A stretch of 64,000 nucleotides of DNA from Desulfarculus baarsii DSM 2075 (GTDB lineage Bacteria > Desulfobacterota > Desulfarculia > Desulfarculales > Desulfarculaceae). This document shows positions 33,115-42,552 of this stretch, piece after piece; position 1 is the stretch's first letter, and the number at the start of each line of letters is the position of its first letter. The notes beneath the pieces are model-generated. The model had not been told where the DNA came from and did not search any database. It worked only from the letters and a program-made list of their open reading frames with translations. Position numbers and translations under genes: made by a program. The stretch is taken from the NCBI RefSeq assembly GCF_000143965.1, contig NC_014365.1, positions 1,949,501-2,013,500 of the forward strand, in the 5' to 3' direction.

Positions 33115-34003
33115 GGCCGGGTCACCCGCAGCGCGCGGCCCACGCCCAGCCAGGCGCCGATCAGCCCGGCCGCCGCGCCAACCCCGGCCAGCACGAGCGG
33201 CAACGCCGGCGGCAGGACGAACAACGCCGACAGATCCAGCCCCAGCGGCAGCGTGGCCGGCGCGGAAAGCACCACCATCAGCCAGGCCACCAGGCCATAG
33301 GCCGCCGCGCTGGCCGCCAGGGCCTGCAACAGGGCCTCGATGACGAAGGGCCGGCGGATGTAGCCCGGCGACGAGCCGATCAGGTCGAGGATCTCCAGTT
33401 CCGCGCGCCGCGAGTGATAGGCCAGCCGCACGGTGTTGCCGGCCAGCATGGTCACGGCCAAAAACAACAGCAGCCCCAAGGCCGCGGCCAGGTTGGTCAG
33501 CGCTCGGCGTGCGGTGTCGAGCCGTTGCAGCCAGGGTCGGGCGGTGAGCACCTCCCGCACGCCGTCTAGGGCCCCCAGCGCGGCGATCAGCTCGTCGCCG
33601 GGGTCGCGGCCGGGATTGAGGCGCACCTCCACGGCGTTGGGCAGGGGGTTGTGGTCCATGCCGGCCAAGACGTCTTTTTTGGGGCCGAGTTGCCGACTGA
33701 AGCGCTCCAGGGCCTCTTCGCGGGAGACGAAGCGGGCCTCGGCCACCTGGGTGAAATCCAGGGCTTGGGCGGCGATCCGCGCGCCGCGCTCCGGCGAGGC
33801 CCCGTCTTCCAGCACCACGGCTAACGTGGCCCCGGTGAAGACCTGTCGGGCCGCCTGGTGCAGGTTGAAAACCAGGGTGAAATAAACGCCGATAATGGCC
33901 AGGGCCACGGTCATGCTGGTGATGGCCACGCCCTGAAGCCAGGGGTTTTCGGCCATCTGGCGCAGGGCCCGCGACGGGGCCATGTCCCAGCGCGGCGGCC
34001 GCT

Positions 34004-34007
<4 letters not shown>
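33111..34007 (-). CDS. ftsX: cell division protein FtsX
   Basis: 298 aa. Four membrane helices in the FtsX arrangement: helix 1 (WLQGVAITSMTVALAIIGVYFTLVF), a periplasmic domain of ~100 residues, then three helices at the C-terminus (LAAALGLLLFLAVTMLAGNTV, LAASAAAYGLVAWLMVVLS, VLPPALPLVLAGVGAAAGLIGAWLG). FtsX with FtsE transmits ATP hydrolysis to EnvC. The start is TTG 34007, overlapping the ftsE stop (TTGA), with GGAG 8 bases upstream. Tightly coupled to ftsE and envC. Confidence 0.92.
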
Positions 34008-34669
<662 letters not shown>

Positions 34670-34686
34670 GCCAGCCGACCCCAGGC

Positions 34687-36099
34687 CTATGGCGTTACGC
34701 TGGCGGACTTGTCCGCGGCGCGTTTGGCCAGCTTTTCCGGGTCGAGGCCGGCGCCCATGGCCCGCAGCAGTTGGGCCTTGGCCGTGTTGAAGACGCCCAA
34801 CGAATTGAAGTAGTTGTTCTGAGCCTTGGTCAGGAGGGTCTGGGCGTCCAAAAGCTCGGTGTTGGTGGTCAGCTGCTCGCGGTAGCGCTCCATGGTGATG
34901 CGATAGTTTTCCTCGGCCTGTTTGACCGCCACCTGGGACGTCTGGATGTTCTTTTCCGACTCCTTCAAGTAGAGGTAGGCCTCCTTGACCTGCAGGTCGA
35001 CCTGGTCGCGCAGGCCCTTGAGGGCCATCTCGGCCCGGCGCACGTCGGCCCTGGCCTTGTTGACCTCGGCGGCGGTGGCCCCCCACTGAAAAACGTTGAG
35101 CGAGGCGCCGGCGGCCACGGTCCAGTTGCTCTGGTCGTAATATGGCGAATCGCCCAGGCCGGCCTCGTCGCTGGTCATGTCGTAGGAGCCCTTGACCGAC
35201 ACCTGGGGATAATACTCGCTCTTGGCCTTGGTGACGTTCCAGTTGGCCTGCTCGATGCCCAGCTTGATCGACTTCAGTTCCGGCCGGTTGGCGCGGGCCT
35301 GGTTGCGCGCGTCGTCATAATCGAGCTTCAACGGCTTGTAGGGCAGAATGTCCTCCACCTCCAACTGGCCATCAACAGGCAGGCCAAGCAGCGTGTTCAG
35401 CGAGGCCAGGGACAGGGCCACGTAATTGGCCGTCTTGACTTCCTCTTGTTGGGCGCTGGAAAGCTCGACCTCCACCTTCAACACGTCGTTGATGGGCAGG
35501 ATGCCCACCTCGTTGAAGTCGCGGGCCGTCTGCAGGTGGGATTGCAACTGGGTCACGGCCTGGACGGCCACTTCGTGGTTTTTCTGGGCGGTCAGATAGA
35601 GGATGTAGGCCTGCTTGACCGAAACGACCAGGTCGAGGATGTTGAGCTCCACGTCCAGCCGGGCCATGTCCACGCCCAGGTCGGCCATCTTGTAGCCGCT
35701 GGTGATGCGAAAGCCGGTGAACAGCGGCTGGGTCAGCGAGGTGGTCCAGACATAGGTGTTTTCGGACGAGGTGACGAACGAGCCCAGGGGCGTGTCGATG
35801 ACCGATGGGTTTTGGGTGCGCTGCCAGTTGTAGGCGGTGTCGAGCTTGGGCAGATAGCCGGTTTTGGCCTGCCACAGGGTCTGGTGGGCCTTTTGCAGAT
35901 CCTCGCGCGTCTGGGCCAGGGTCGGCGAATAATCCAGGGCCATGTCGATGGCCTGGTTCAGAGTCAACGGGCCGCTGGGCGCGGCGGTGGCTTTTTCCTC
36001 GGCCAGGGACGCGCCGCAAGAAGCGGCAACCAAAACCAGGGCCACCAGCGGCGCGACAATCACCTTCAAGGCCATCGGCCACATCGCTTTGCGTTGCAC
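34687..36099 (-). CDS. TolC-family outer-membrane channel protein
   Basis: 470 aa. The gene uses a GTG at 36099 with AGGAG 7 bases upstream, giving a signal peptide (WPMALKVIVAPLVALVLVAASCGASLA). Two outer-membrane efflux repeats are visible, starting at LTLNQAIDMALDYSPTLAQTREDLQKA and at the second half DYDDARNQARANRPELKSIKLGIEQANWNVTKAKSEYYPQVSVKGSYD. Typical for TolC. It precedes ftsE on the same transcript. It may supply an export channel for a transporter encoded elsewhere. Confidence 0.9.
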   Translation of the reverse strand: MQRKAMWPMALKVIVAPLVALVLVAASCGASLAEEKATAAPSGPLTLNQAIDMALDYSPTLAQTREDLQKAHQTLWQAKTGYLPKLDTAYNWQRTQNPSVIDTPLGSFVTSSENTYVWTTSLTQPLFTGFRITSGYKMADLGVDMARLDVELNILDLVVSVKQAYILYLTAQKNHEVAVQAVTQLQSHLQTARDFNEVGILPINDVLKVEVELSSAQQEEVKTANYVALSLASLNTLLGLPVDGQLEVEDILPYKPLKLDYDDARNQARANRPELKSIKLGIEQANWNVTKAKSEYYPQVSVKGSYDMTSDEAGLGDSPYYDQSNWTVAAGASLNVFQWGATAAEVNKARADVRRAEMALKGLRDQVDLQVKEAYLYLKESEKNIQTSQVAVKQAEENYRITMERYREQLTTNTELLDAQTLLTKAQNNYFNSLGVFNTAKAQLLRAMGAGLDPEKLAKRAADKSASVTP

Positions 36100-36174
36100 G
36101 GCAAAACTCCTGTCTCGCGAAAAAACTGGTTCGTTACAAGGCCGGCGCGGGGCGGCCATGCCCGTTTGGCGAGG

Positions 36175-37143
36175 TCAGCCCGCGCGTTTGGCCAAGTTTA
36201 TTTTGAGTAACGACTCAAATCCAGTCCTGACCATGCCCCAAGCCCAAAAAAAAGGCCGGACCAGACAAAATAGCAGCGATCTGTTTAGTAGTTCCGGCCT
36301 ATTTTCCGTAACGAATTTTAGAAACGGTCGTTCGAGGGGATAAAAAAGCAATAACCCCAGCGCCGCCCATAGCGCGCCGTCGGCCGGAAAGCGCGGCGCG
36401 AAGGCCACCAGCAGGCCAATCACGGCCAGGGCCAGCACCACTCGCCATGGCCAACCACGAGGCCACGGCCAGCCTACCTGGCCGTTGGCGCGCAGGGCCC
36501 GCACGGCCAGCGCCGCCCCCCGGCCAAAGCGGGCCTGCAAACTCAGCGCCCCGGCCAAGCCCGACGGCGGGGTTGCGCGCGCCTGGCATTGCGGCTCGAA
36601 AACCACGCCGCCGCCCATGGCGGCCACCCGGCAGGCCAGGGCGAACAGGTCGGTGGCCTGGCAAGGGCCTGGGCCTGGGCGGCCGACGGCGTCGCGCAGC
36701 CAGCGGGCCCGGAAGGCCGCGCAGGCCGGCAGGGGCGGCCAGGTCTGGCCAGCGGCCAAACCCTGGTCAAAAAATTCGTTGGCCAGGTCCAGCAGGTCGG
36801 CCCAAGGCTCGTCGGCGTCGTGGCGGGCGGCTGGCCCTAGAACGGCCTGGGCGTCGGGCTCGGCCATGCGCCTGATCAAGCCTGTGGCCAGGCCGGGTCG
36901 CGGTAGGGCGTCCGGGGCCATGACGGCGACGATTTCGCCGCGGCAGGCGGCCAGGGCCGCGGCGAAGTCGGGCGCGAAATCCAGCGTCGGCGCGGCGTGG
37001 CCTGACGGCTGTCGGCAGACCAGCACGCGGCCAAAGTCGCCGGAGGCGGCCAGGGCGGCGCATGCGCGCGAAAAGGCGGCGTCGTCAGCCAGGCGCGGCC
37101 CAGGCTGGATGATCAGGTCGATCTGCGGCGGCTGGTGATCCAT
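36175..37143 (-). CDS. glycosyltransferase-2-like protein with C-terminal membrane helices
   Basis: 322 aa. An N-terminal GT-A-like region (IDLIIQPGPRLADDAAF...) with a short acidic stretch GEIVAVMAPDALPRPGLA in place of the DxD motif, a middle segment LFALACRVAAMGGGVVFEPQCQARATPPSGLAGALSLQARFGRG (resembling the acceptor-binding part of GT2), and two C-terminal hydrophobic segments (WRVVLALAVIGLLVAFAP; ADGALWAALGLLLFYPLE). The normal DxD and catalytic Asp are weak, so activity is uncertain. The neighbouring genes at 37694 and 38437 encode a canonical GT2 and a flippase-like protein; these could act in one envelope polysaccharide or lipid pathway. Confidence 0.65.
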   Translation of the reverse strand: MDHQPPQIDLIIQPGPRLADDAAFSRACAALAASGDFGRVLVCRQPSGHAAPTLDFAPDFAAALAACRGEIVAVMAPDALPRPGLATGLIRRMAEPDAQAVLGPAARHDADEPWADLLDLANEFFDQGLAAGQTWPPLPACAAFRARWLRDAVGRPGPGPCQATDLFALACRVAAMGGGVVFEPQCQARATPPSGLAGALSLQARFGRGAALAVRALRANGQVGWPWPRGWPWRVVLALAVIGLLVAFAPRFPADGALWAALGLLLFYPLERPFLKFVTENRPELLNRSLLFCLVRPFFWAWGMVRTGFESLLKINLAKRAG

Positions 37144-37192
37144 AATGCGAAGAACATCCCCCCGTGACGGCCGCGCGGGCCGGCGGCCGGGG

Positions 37193-37612
37193 TCAGAGGC
37201 TGGTCAGCGCGTCCTGGAAGGCCCGGTAGTGCTGGCGGGCCAATTGATCCTGGCCCATGGCCTCGTAGGCCCGCGAAAGGGCCAGGTGGATGCTGCGGGC
37301 CTGGAGGTGGTCCGGCGAGCCGGCCAGGGCTTGACGCAGGCGCTCCACGGCCTCGCCGTGGCGTTTCTGGGCCACGAGCACCTTGGACAGATCCAGCAAC
37401 AGACCAGGCTCGTCACGACCAAGGGCGATGGCCTGGCAAAACAGCCGGGCGGCCTGGTCCAGGTCGCCTTCCAGATGCGACAAATGGGCCTGGGATATGA
37501 GCCGGTCGGCCTCGCTCTGGGGTTGGCCGCCGGAAAACAGGCTGGCCAGGTCGTCGGGCTGGCTTTTGTCGCTCACGAGCGTCTCCATTTGAAATTTTGT
37601 TCGCGCGGTCAT
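37193..37612 (-). CDS. small TPR protein
   Basis: 139 aa from ATG 37612 (a TTG at 37633 and an ATG at 37588 are alternatives; no clear ribosome site). Three helix pairs with TPR spacing are visible: ADRLISQAHLSHLEGDLDQAARLFCQAIALGRDEP, GLLLDLSKVLVAQKRHGEAVERLRQALAGSPDH and ARSIHLALSRAYEAMGQDQLARQHYRAFQDAL. Cytosolic; likely a protein-interaction module. It lies upstream of the GT-like gene on the same strand and diverges from the GT2 gene. Confidence 0.75.
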   Translation of the reverse strand: MTARTKFQMETLVSDKSQPDDLASLFSGGQPQSEADRLISQAHLSHLEGDLDQAARLFCQAIALGRDEPGLLLDLSKVLVAQKRHGEAVERLRQALAGSPDHLQARSIHLALSRAYEAMGQDQLARQHYRAFQDALTSL

Positions 37613-37693
37613 GTTAGCAACATGGGCTCCCAAAATTCAAGGCGATGATGTAATCTGCCGTGAAATAGCCCCGCCGGGTCGGAGGTCGCGTCA

Positions 37694-38422
37694 ATGCTTC
37701 TGAGCATCGTCATGCCCGTTTACAACGAAAAGCCCTATCTGCGCCGGATCGTCGACCGCGTTCAGGCCATCGACCTGACCGGCTGGGAGCGCCAACTCAT
37801 CATCGTCGACGACGGCTCGGACGACGGCGGCGAGGCGATCATGGATCAATTGGCCGGCGGCCACGGCCTGGAAGGGGCGGGCAAGCCCTTCGAGCGACCC
37901 GTGACGCTGATCCGTCACCGGCGAAACAAAGGCAAAGGCGCGGCCCTGCGCAGTGGCTTGGCCGCCGCCGTTGGCGACGCGGTGCTGATCCAGGACGCCG
38001 ACCTGGAGTACGACCCGGCCGATTATCCGGCGTTGCTAGAGCCCATCGCCCAGGGTCGGGCCATGGTTGTCTACGGTTCGCGGTTCCTGCACGGCCGGGC
38101 CGGCGCGCCGCCGCACCAGTGGCTGGCCAACCGTTTGTTGAGCCTGTGCGCCAGCGCCTTGTTCGGCCAACGCCTGAGCGACATGGAGACCTGCTACAAG
38201 GCCTTCGACCGCCGGGCCCTGGCCGGCTTGGAGCTGACGGCCAACGGCTTCGAGGTGGAGCCGGAGTTGACGGCCAAGGTGTTGCGGCGGGGCTTGCGCA
38301 TCCACGAGACGCCGATAAGCTATCAAGGCCGCCGCGCGCGGCACGGCAAAAAGATTCGTTGGACCGACGCCTTCAAGGCGTTGGCCATGCTGCTGCGTTG
38401 CAGATTTAATATAAAAGTTTAA
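37694..38422 (+). CDS. family 2 glycosyltransferase (polyprenyl-phosphate type)
   Basis: 242 aa. It has the GT2 fold with VMPVYNEKPYLRRIVDRV, the nucleotide-binding VDDGSDDG and the metal-binding QDADLEYDP, followed by MVVYGSRFLHG and MLSDMETCYKAF-type motifs (here RLSDMETCYKAFDRRAL) typical of dolichyl/polyprenyl-phosphate mannosyl- or glucosyltransferases. No C-terminal membrane helix. GGAGG lies 9 bases before ATG 37694. The downstream flippase-like gene begins 15 bases after its stop. The sugar donor is not known. Confidence 0.9.
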   Translation: MLLSIVMPVYNEKPYLRRIVDRVQAIDLTGWERQLIIVDDGSDDGGEAIMDQLAGGHGLEGAGKPFERPVTLIRHRRNKGKGAALRSGLAAAVGDAVLIQDADLEYDPADYPALLEPIAQGRAMVVYGSRFLHGRAGAPPHQWLANRLLSLCASALFGQRLSDMETCYKAFDRRALAGLELTANGFEVEPELTAKVLRRGLRIHETPISYQGRRARHGKKIRWTDAFKALAMLLRCRFNIKV

Positions 38423-38436
38423 GGAAATTGCCTAAC

Positions 38437-39417
38437 GTGTGGAAAAATTATCTTATCGGCTTGGTGATCAGCGTGGCCACGCTGGTGATTTTTTTTCGTC
38501 AGGCCTCGCCGGGGCAGATCTGGCAGGCCTTTGGTCAGGTGGATTTGTGGTTGTTGGGGCCGGTGACGATGACCTATCTGGCCAGCTTTGTTTTGCGGGC
38601 CCTGCGCTGGCGCTATCTGATGCGGCCGGTGGCCGAGGTGGGCTTTGGGCCGCTTTTGTCGGCGCTGATGATCGGTTTTTTGGGCAACAACATTTTGCCG
38701 GCCCATCTGGGCGAACTGGTGCGGGCGGTGGTGCTGGGACGCCAGGCCCAGGTCAGCGCCTCGGCGGTGATGGCCACGGTGGTCATGGAGCGGGTCTGGG
38801 ATGGCCTGACGATCCTGCTTTTGCTGGGCGTGGTGCTGATGTTCATGGACGCGCCGCCGTGGGTGCGCATGGGCGGCTGGGCTGGGCTGGCCTTTTTCGG
38901 CGGGACGATGTTTTTTTTGCAGATGTTCCGCTGGCAGCGTCAGCGCTGCATGAAACTGCTGGGCTTTTGCCTGCGGCCGTTGCCGGCGCGCTGGTCGTCG
39001 GGCCTTCTGGGCATGGCCCAGTCGTTCGCCGATGGCCTGGCCGTGGCCAGGGCCGCCGACCTGGCCTTTATCGCCGGCTATTCGCTGGTGCTATGGCTGA
39101 CGCTTTCGGTGTGCGCCTGGCTATTGATGATCGCCTTCGGCTTCGACCTGGGTTTGATGTCCGCCATTTTCCTGGAGGTGCTGGTGGCCTTGGCCTTGAT
39201 CATCCCGGCCGCGCCGGGGTTTGTCGGCACGTTCCACATGGGCGCGCAGGTGGCGCTGGTGATGTTTGGCGTCGCCGCGGCGGAGGCTGGCAGTTACGCC
39301 ATGCTGCTGTGGCTGATCCACTTTGTGCCGACCACGATCATAGGTTTGTATTTCCTGAAAAAAAGCGGCCTTGGTTGGGCCGGCCTGACCGGTTCGAGCA
39401 AAAATTCGGTGGCGTGA
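38437..39417 (+). CDS. flippase-like/lysylphosphatidylglycerol synthase transmembrane family protein
   Basis: 326 aa, about eight membrane helices. It belongs to the UPF0104/AglD-like group (LPG synthase transmembrane region): FVLRALRWRYLMRPVAEVGFGPLLSALMIGFLGNNILPAHLGELVRAVVLGRQ contains the conserved RxxRWR and LPAxxGExxRxxxL motif, followed by VVMERVWDGLTILLLLG and PAAPGFVGTFHMGAQ. It probably flips or exports a lipid-linked sugar made by the upstream glycosyltransferase. The GTG at 38437 is preferred (AAGGA 11 bases upstream); a TTG at 38428 also exists. Confidence 0.85.
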   Translation: MWKNYLIGLVISVATLVIFFRQASPGQIWQAFGQVDLWLLGPVTMTYLASFVLRALRWRYLMRPVAEVGFGPLLSALMIGFLGNNILPAHLGELVRAVVLGRQAQVSASAVMATVVMERVWDGLTILLLLGVVLMFMDAPPWVRMGGWAGLAFFGGTMFFLQMFRWQRQRCMKLLGFCLRPLPARWSSGLLGMAQSFADGLAVARAADLAFIAGYSLVLWLTLSVCAWLLMIAFGFDLGLMSAIFLEVLVALALIIPAAPGFVGTFHMGAQVALVMFGVAAAEAGSYAMLLWLIHFVPTTIIGLYFLKKSGLGWAGLTGSSKNSVA

Positions 39418-39524
39418 GCGCCAAGTGGTGGGCCGCGCGCGGAGGCGGTTGCGCCCTTGGGCCGATGCATGTAAGCTAGCTTGTAGCCCCTGTGAAAATT
39501 TATCTTCGTCAGGAGCTTTCTCTT

Positions 39525-39785
39525 ATGGAAAAATGCCGACTCGCCGCTGAGTTTTTTCAGAAACTGGGAGAGGGGTCTGCAGAGTTCATCACCACGATGA
39601 TCGAAGACGAAATGAACGCCGAGCTGGTGGAGATCTTCAACAAATTCGGTGAGAAGATCGACATGGGTGACATGGACCCCGGCCGTTTCCAGACCAGCCT
39701 GCTGATCATCGGCTATCTGCTGCGGGCCCATGAGCAGACTCGGCTGGACCTGAAAAGCCCGTCCTGCTCGACTGCGCTTCACTGA
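39525..39785 (+). CDS. hypothetical protein, 86 aa
   Basis: AGGAG lies 9 bases before the ATG at 39525, which is preferred to the GTG at 39492. The protein MEKCRLAAEFFQKLGEGSAE... is mostly helical, acidic, with two Met-Asp pairs (KIDMGDMDPGRF) and no membrane helix. The family is not recognised. It lies in line between the flippase-like gene and a hydrolase gene. Confidence 0.6.
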   Translation: MEKCRLAAEFFQKLGEGSAEFITTMIEDEMNAELVEIFNKFGEKIDMGDMDPGRFQTSLLIIGYLLRAHEQTRLDLKSPSCSTALH

Positions 39786-39788
39786 GCC

Positions 39789-40508
39789 ATGCGGCCTGGA
39801 GCGCGCGTGTCGACCAACGCATTCATGTTCCAGGGGCCTGGCCAAGGGCAATTGGCCGGGCGCCTTTTTTTACCCCAGGGCCCGCCCAGGGCCAAGGTGG
39901 TCATCGCCCACGGGCTGCAATCGTCCATGGCCAGCCAAAAGCTGACCAACCTGGCGCTGTTTTTGGCCGAGCGTGGCATGATCGCCATGCAGTTCGACCA
40001 CTCGGGCTGCGGTGAATCACCGGGCGAGATGCGCCTGACCACGCTCAGCGGCCGGCGCGACGAACTGGTTGCCGCCGCGCGGGCCCTGCCGGAGGATGAC
40101 GCGCCGCTGGTGTTGGTGGGTTCGTCCATGGGCGGCACGGCGGCCTTGCTGGCGGCCGAGGCGCTGGCCCCGGCCTGTCTGGCGGTCTGGTCCGCCCCCT
40201 GGGATTATCTGGAGCTGATGGCGCGGCTGGCCACCCAAGACCCGCCGCCCGATCTGCCGCTGATGCCCCGCGATATCATGAGCCTGGACCTGGAGGCCGC
40301 CTTGGCCCGCAGGGCTGGCGTGCTGTTCGTCCACGGCCAGGACGACGAGGTCGTGCCCGTGGCCCAGGCCAGGCGCGGCCACGATCTGGCCCGCCAGCCC
40401 AAGGATCTGCTGATCATCGCCGGGGCCGACCACCGCCTCTCGCGCCTGGCCGACCAAAAACTGGCCATGGCGCGCACTCTGGCCTGGATCGAACGTTTCA
40501 TCGCCTGA
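39789..40508 (+). CDS. alpha/beta hydrolase
   Basis: 239 aa. Alpha/beta-hydrolase core with oxyanion HG (VVIAHGLQSS), nucleophile elbow VLVGSSMGGTAAL, acid in FVHGQDDEVVPV and catalytic His in IAGADHRLSRLAD. Resembles small serine esterases and acyl-peptide-type hydrolases of the YheT/alpha-beta superfamily; substrate unknown. The ATG at 39789 lacks a ribosome site, whereas a GTG at 39807 has GGAG 5 bases before it and may be the real start (233 aa). Starts three bases after the stop of the previous gene. Confidence 0.85.
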   Translation: MRPGARVSTNAFMFQGPGQGQLAGRLFLPQGPPRAKVVIAHGLQSSMASQKLTNLALFLAERGMIAMQFDHSGCGESPGEMRLTTLSGRRDELVAAARALPEDDAPLVLVGSSMGGTAALLAAEALAPACLAVWSAPWDYLELMARLATQDPPPDLPLMPRDIMSLDLEAALARRAGVLFVHGQDDEVVPVAQARRGHDLARQPKDLLIIAGADHRLSRLADQKLAMARTLAWIERFIA

Positions 40509-40822
40509 GCTTTTCCGCCTCTCCGCCAAAACCTTTCGTCGCCATCGGCAGCCGATCAAAGATCGGCCGTTACTTGATTGATCGGCCCATCCACGCACCG
40601 GCTGGCGAGGAGTTTTGCCCAGAACCGCCGCATGTGAACAAATGCAAGCCAAGGACAATTATTCCAGGCCAATAATCATGGCTTCTATGTTTTTTCAGCC
40701 ATAATCCGATTGACATTAATTCATTGCCTGTAGTTAGCTATGCTCGGCAATGGTTTTGCCCGATAAATCAAAACATAACTTTTTTGATTGTAATAGTTGT
40801 GAGCGCTCAACAGGGGAGAGTC
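40509..40822 (+). other. 314-base gene-free interval with palindromes
   Basis: No protein-like frame. It is AT-richer than its surroundings. It holds GCCGATC-AAA-GATCGGC (40551-40567), with a further GATCGGC 13 bases later; a TTGACA at 40710 whose -10 partner is poor; and TTGTGAGCGCTCAACA (40797-40812), which contains the 10-bp palindrome TGAGCGCTCA. These probably control the acyl-CoA synthetase gene downstream, but promoter and operator calls are tentative. Confidence 0.4.
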
Positions 40823-42469
40823 ATGGAAAAATTGTGGCTGAAAAACTGGCCGGCCGACACGCCCACCGAACCGCGATACGATTTTGGCCAGACGCCGGTT
40901 CATGAATATCTGCGCCAGCGGGCCAAACAAAACCCCGATAAGATCGCCATGGTTTTTTATGGCCGCGAAATCAGCTACCGTGAGCTGGACCAGGCCAGCG
41001 ACCGTTTCGCCAGCCACCTGCACAAAAACGGCGTCAAAAAGGGCGACCGAGTGGGCATTTTCATGGTCAACTGCCCGCAATACGCCATTGCCCACTTTGG
41101 CGTGCAAAAACTCGGGGCCATTGTCTGCCCCTGCTCGCCGCTGTTCAAGGAAATGGAGCTGGAGTACGAGATCAACGACGCCGGCATCGAGATTCTGGTC
41201 TGCCTGGACATCCTGCTGCCGGTGGTTCAGAAAGTCATGGGCGGCGTCAAGCTGCGCCAAGTCATCGTCGGCAACTTGAACGACTATCTGCCCGAAAATC
41301 CGACTATCCCCCTGGTCGACATGATGGCTTACAAAAAGCAGGCTATCCCAGGCGTGGTCGACTTCATGGACGTGGTCAACGCCGAAGGCGACGCGCCGCC
41401 CCGTGTCGACATCGACCTGGACCAGGACATCGCCTTGTTCCAATACACCGGCGGCACCACCGGCATGCCCAAGGGCTGCATGCTCTCCCACAAGGCCGCC
41501 TTGTTCAAGACGGCCTGCGTCTGCCTGGCCACGGGCATGGACACCCAGACCGTCAACCTGGTCAACATGCCCATTTTTCATATCGCCGGCATGGTCGCGG
41601 GCATGAACAGCACTCTGTTCGCCGGCGGAACCCAGGTGCTGATGACCATGTTCGACCCCAAGGCCACCATGGAGGCCATCAGCCGCTACAAGGTCAATTT
41701 CTGGTATAGCGCCGTGCCCATGAACGTGGCGGTGATGAAGCACCCCGAGGTGGCCGCTTATGATCTTGGCAGCCTGAAACTGTGCCTGACCTCGTCGTTT
41801 GGCATCCAGCTCACCGAGGAAATCTCGGCCCAGTGGCGGGCGGCCAGCAAGGGCGGCCTGTTGTTGGAAGGCGCTTATGGCCTCAGCGAGACACACACCG
41901 CCGACACCTTCATGCCCCGGCAAAAGGTCAAGTACGGCACCTGCGGCATTCCCGGGCCCCAGCAGGAGTTCAAGATCGTCGACCTGACCGACCCCGACAA
42001 AGAGCTGCCCGTGGGCGAGCAGGGCGAGATCGTCCTGCGCAATCCGGCCTGCTTCAAGGGCTATTGGAACCGGCCCGAGGAGACCGCCGGCACCCTGCGC
42101 GACGGCTGGGTCTACACCGGCGACATCGGCAAGTTCGACGACGACGGCTATCTATATCTGTTGGGCCGCAAAAAAGAGATGATCAAGGTCTCGGGCTTCT
42201 CGGTTTTCCCCGAGGAAGTGGAGCTGCTGCTCAACCGCTACCCCGGCGTGGCCCAGACCGCCGTCATCGGCGTGCCCGACGACCAAAAAGGCGAAGTGGT
42301 CAAGGCCTTTGTCGTCATGCAGCCCGACAAGTCGGCCACCGAGCAAGAAATCATCGCCTGGGCCAAGGAAAAGATGTCGACCTACAAGGTGCCAAAATAC
42401 GTGGAGTTTCGCGCATCTTTGCCCACCTTGGGCACGGGCAAGCTCCTGCGCCGGGCCCTGAAGGAATAA
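40823..42469 (+). CDS. AMP-dependent acyl-CoA synthetase
   Basis: 548 aa. Adenylate-forming enzyme that activates a carboxylic acid to the acyl-AMP and then the CoA thioester. Motifs in order: P-loop YTGGTTGMPKGCMLSH, NMPIFHIAGM, YGLSETHTAD, YTGDIGKFDDDGYLYLLGRKKEMIKVSGFSVFP, and the C-terminal catalytic Lys in GKLLRRAL. Closest in layout to medium/long-chain or aryl acyl-CoA ligases; the substrate is not known. AGGGGAGAG lies 5 bases before ATG 40823; upstream is palindrome-rich regulatory DNA. A bidirectional terminator follows. Confidence 0.92.
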   Translation: MEKLWLKNWPADTPTEPRYDFGQTPVHEYLRQRAKQNPDKIAMVFYGREISYRELDQASDRFASHLHKNGVKKGDRVGIFMVNCPQYAIAHFGVQKLGAIVCPCSPLFKEMELEYEINDAGIEILVCLDILLPVVQKVMGGVKLRQVIVGNLNDYLPENPTIPLVDMMAYKKQAIPGVVDFMDVVNAEGDAPPRVDIDLDQDIALFQYTGGTTGMPKGCMLSHKAALFKTACVCLATGMDTQTVNLVNMPIFHIAGMVAGMNSTLFAGGTQVLMTMFDPKATMEAISRYKVNFWYSAVPMNVAVMKHPEVAAYDLGSLKLCLTSSFGIQLTEEISAQWRAASKGGLLLEGAYGLSETHTADTFMPRQKVKYGTCGIPGPQQEFKIVDLTDPDKELPVGEQGEIVLRNPACFKGYWNRPEETAGTLRDGWVYTGDIGKFDDDGYLYLLGRKKEMIKVSGFSVFPEEVELLLNRYPGVAQTAVIGVPDDQKGEVVKAFVVMQPDKSATEQEIIAWAKEKMSTYKVPKYVEFRASLPTLGTGKLLRRALKE

Positions 42470-42491
42470 GGCGCGCCGCGCCTTGAGCGCC

Positions 42492-42533
42492 AAAAAAGCC
42501 GCCTCGCCGATTGGCGCGAGGCGGCTTTTTTTT
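42492..42533. terminator. bidirectional terminator
   Basis: An 11-bp perfect stem (AGCCGCCTCGC / GCGAGGCGGCT) with an 8-base loop is flanked by A6 on one side and T8 on the other, so it can stop both the acyl-CoA synthetase transcript and the convergent gene. Confidence 0.9.
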
Positions 42534-42552
42534 AAGGCGCGGCGGGGCGCGT

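Noticed and set aside
36241-36310. Possible terminator hairpin (GGCCGGA ... TCCGGCC near A and T runs)
   Set aside because: It lies inside the coding sequence of the glycosyltransferase-like gene; the arms are far apart and fit the protein sequence.
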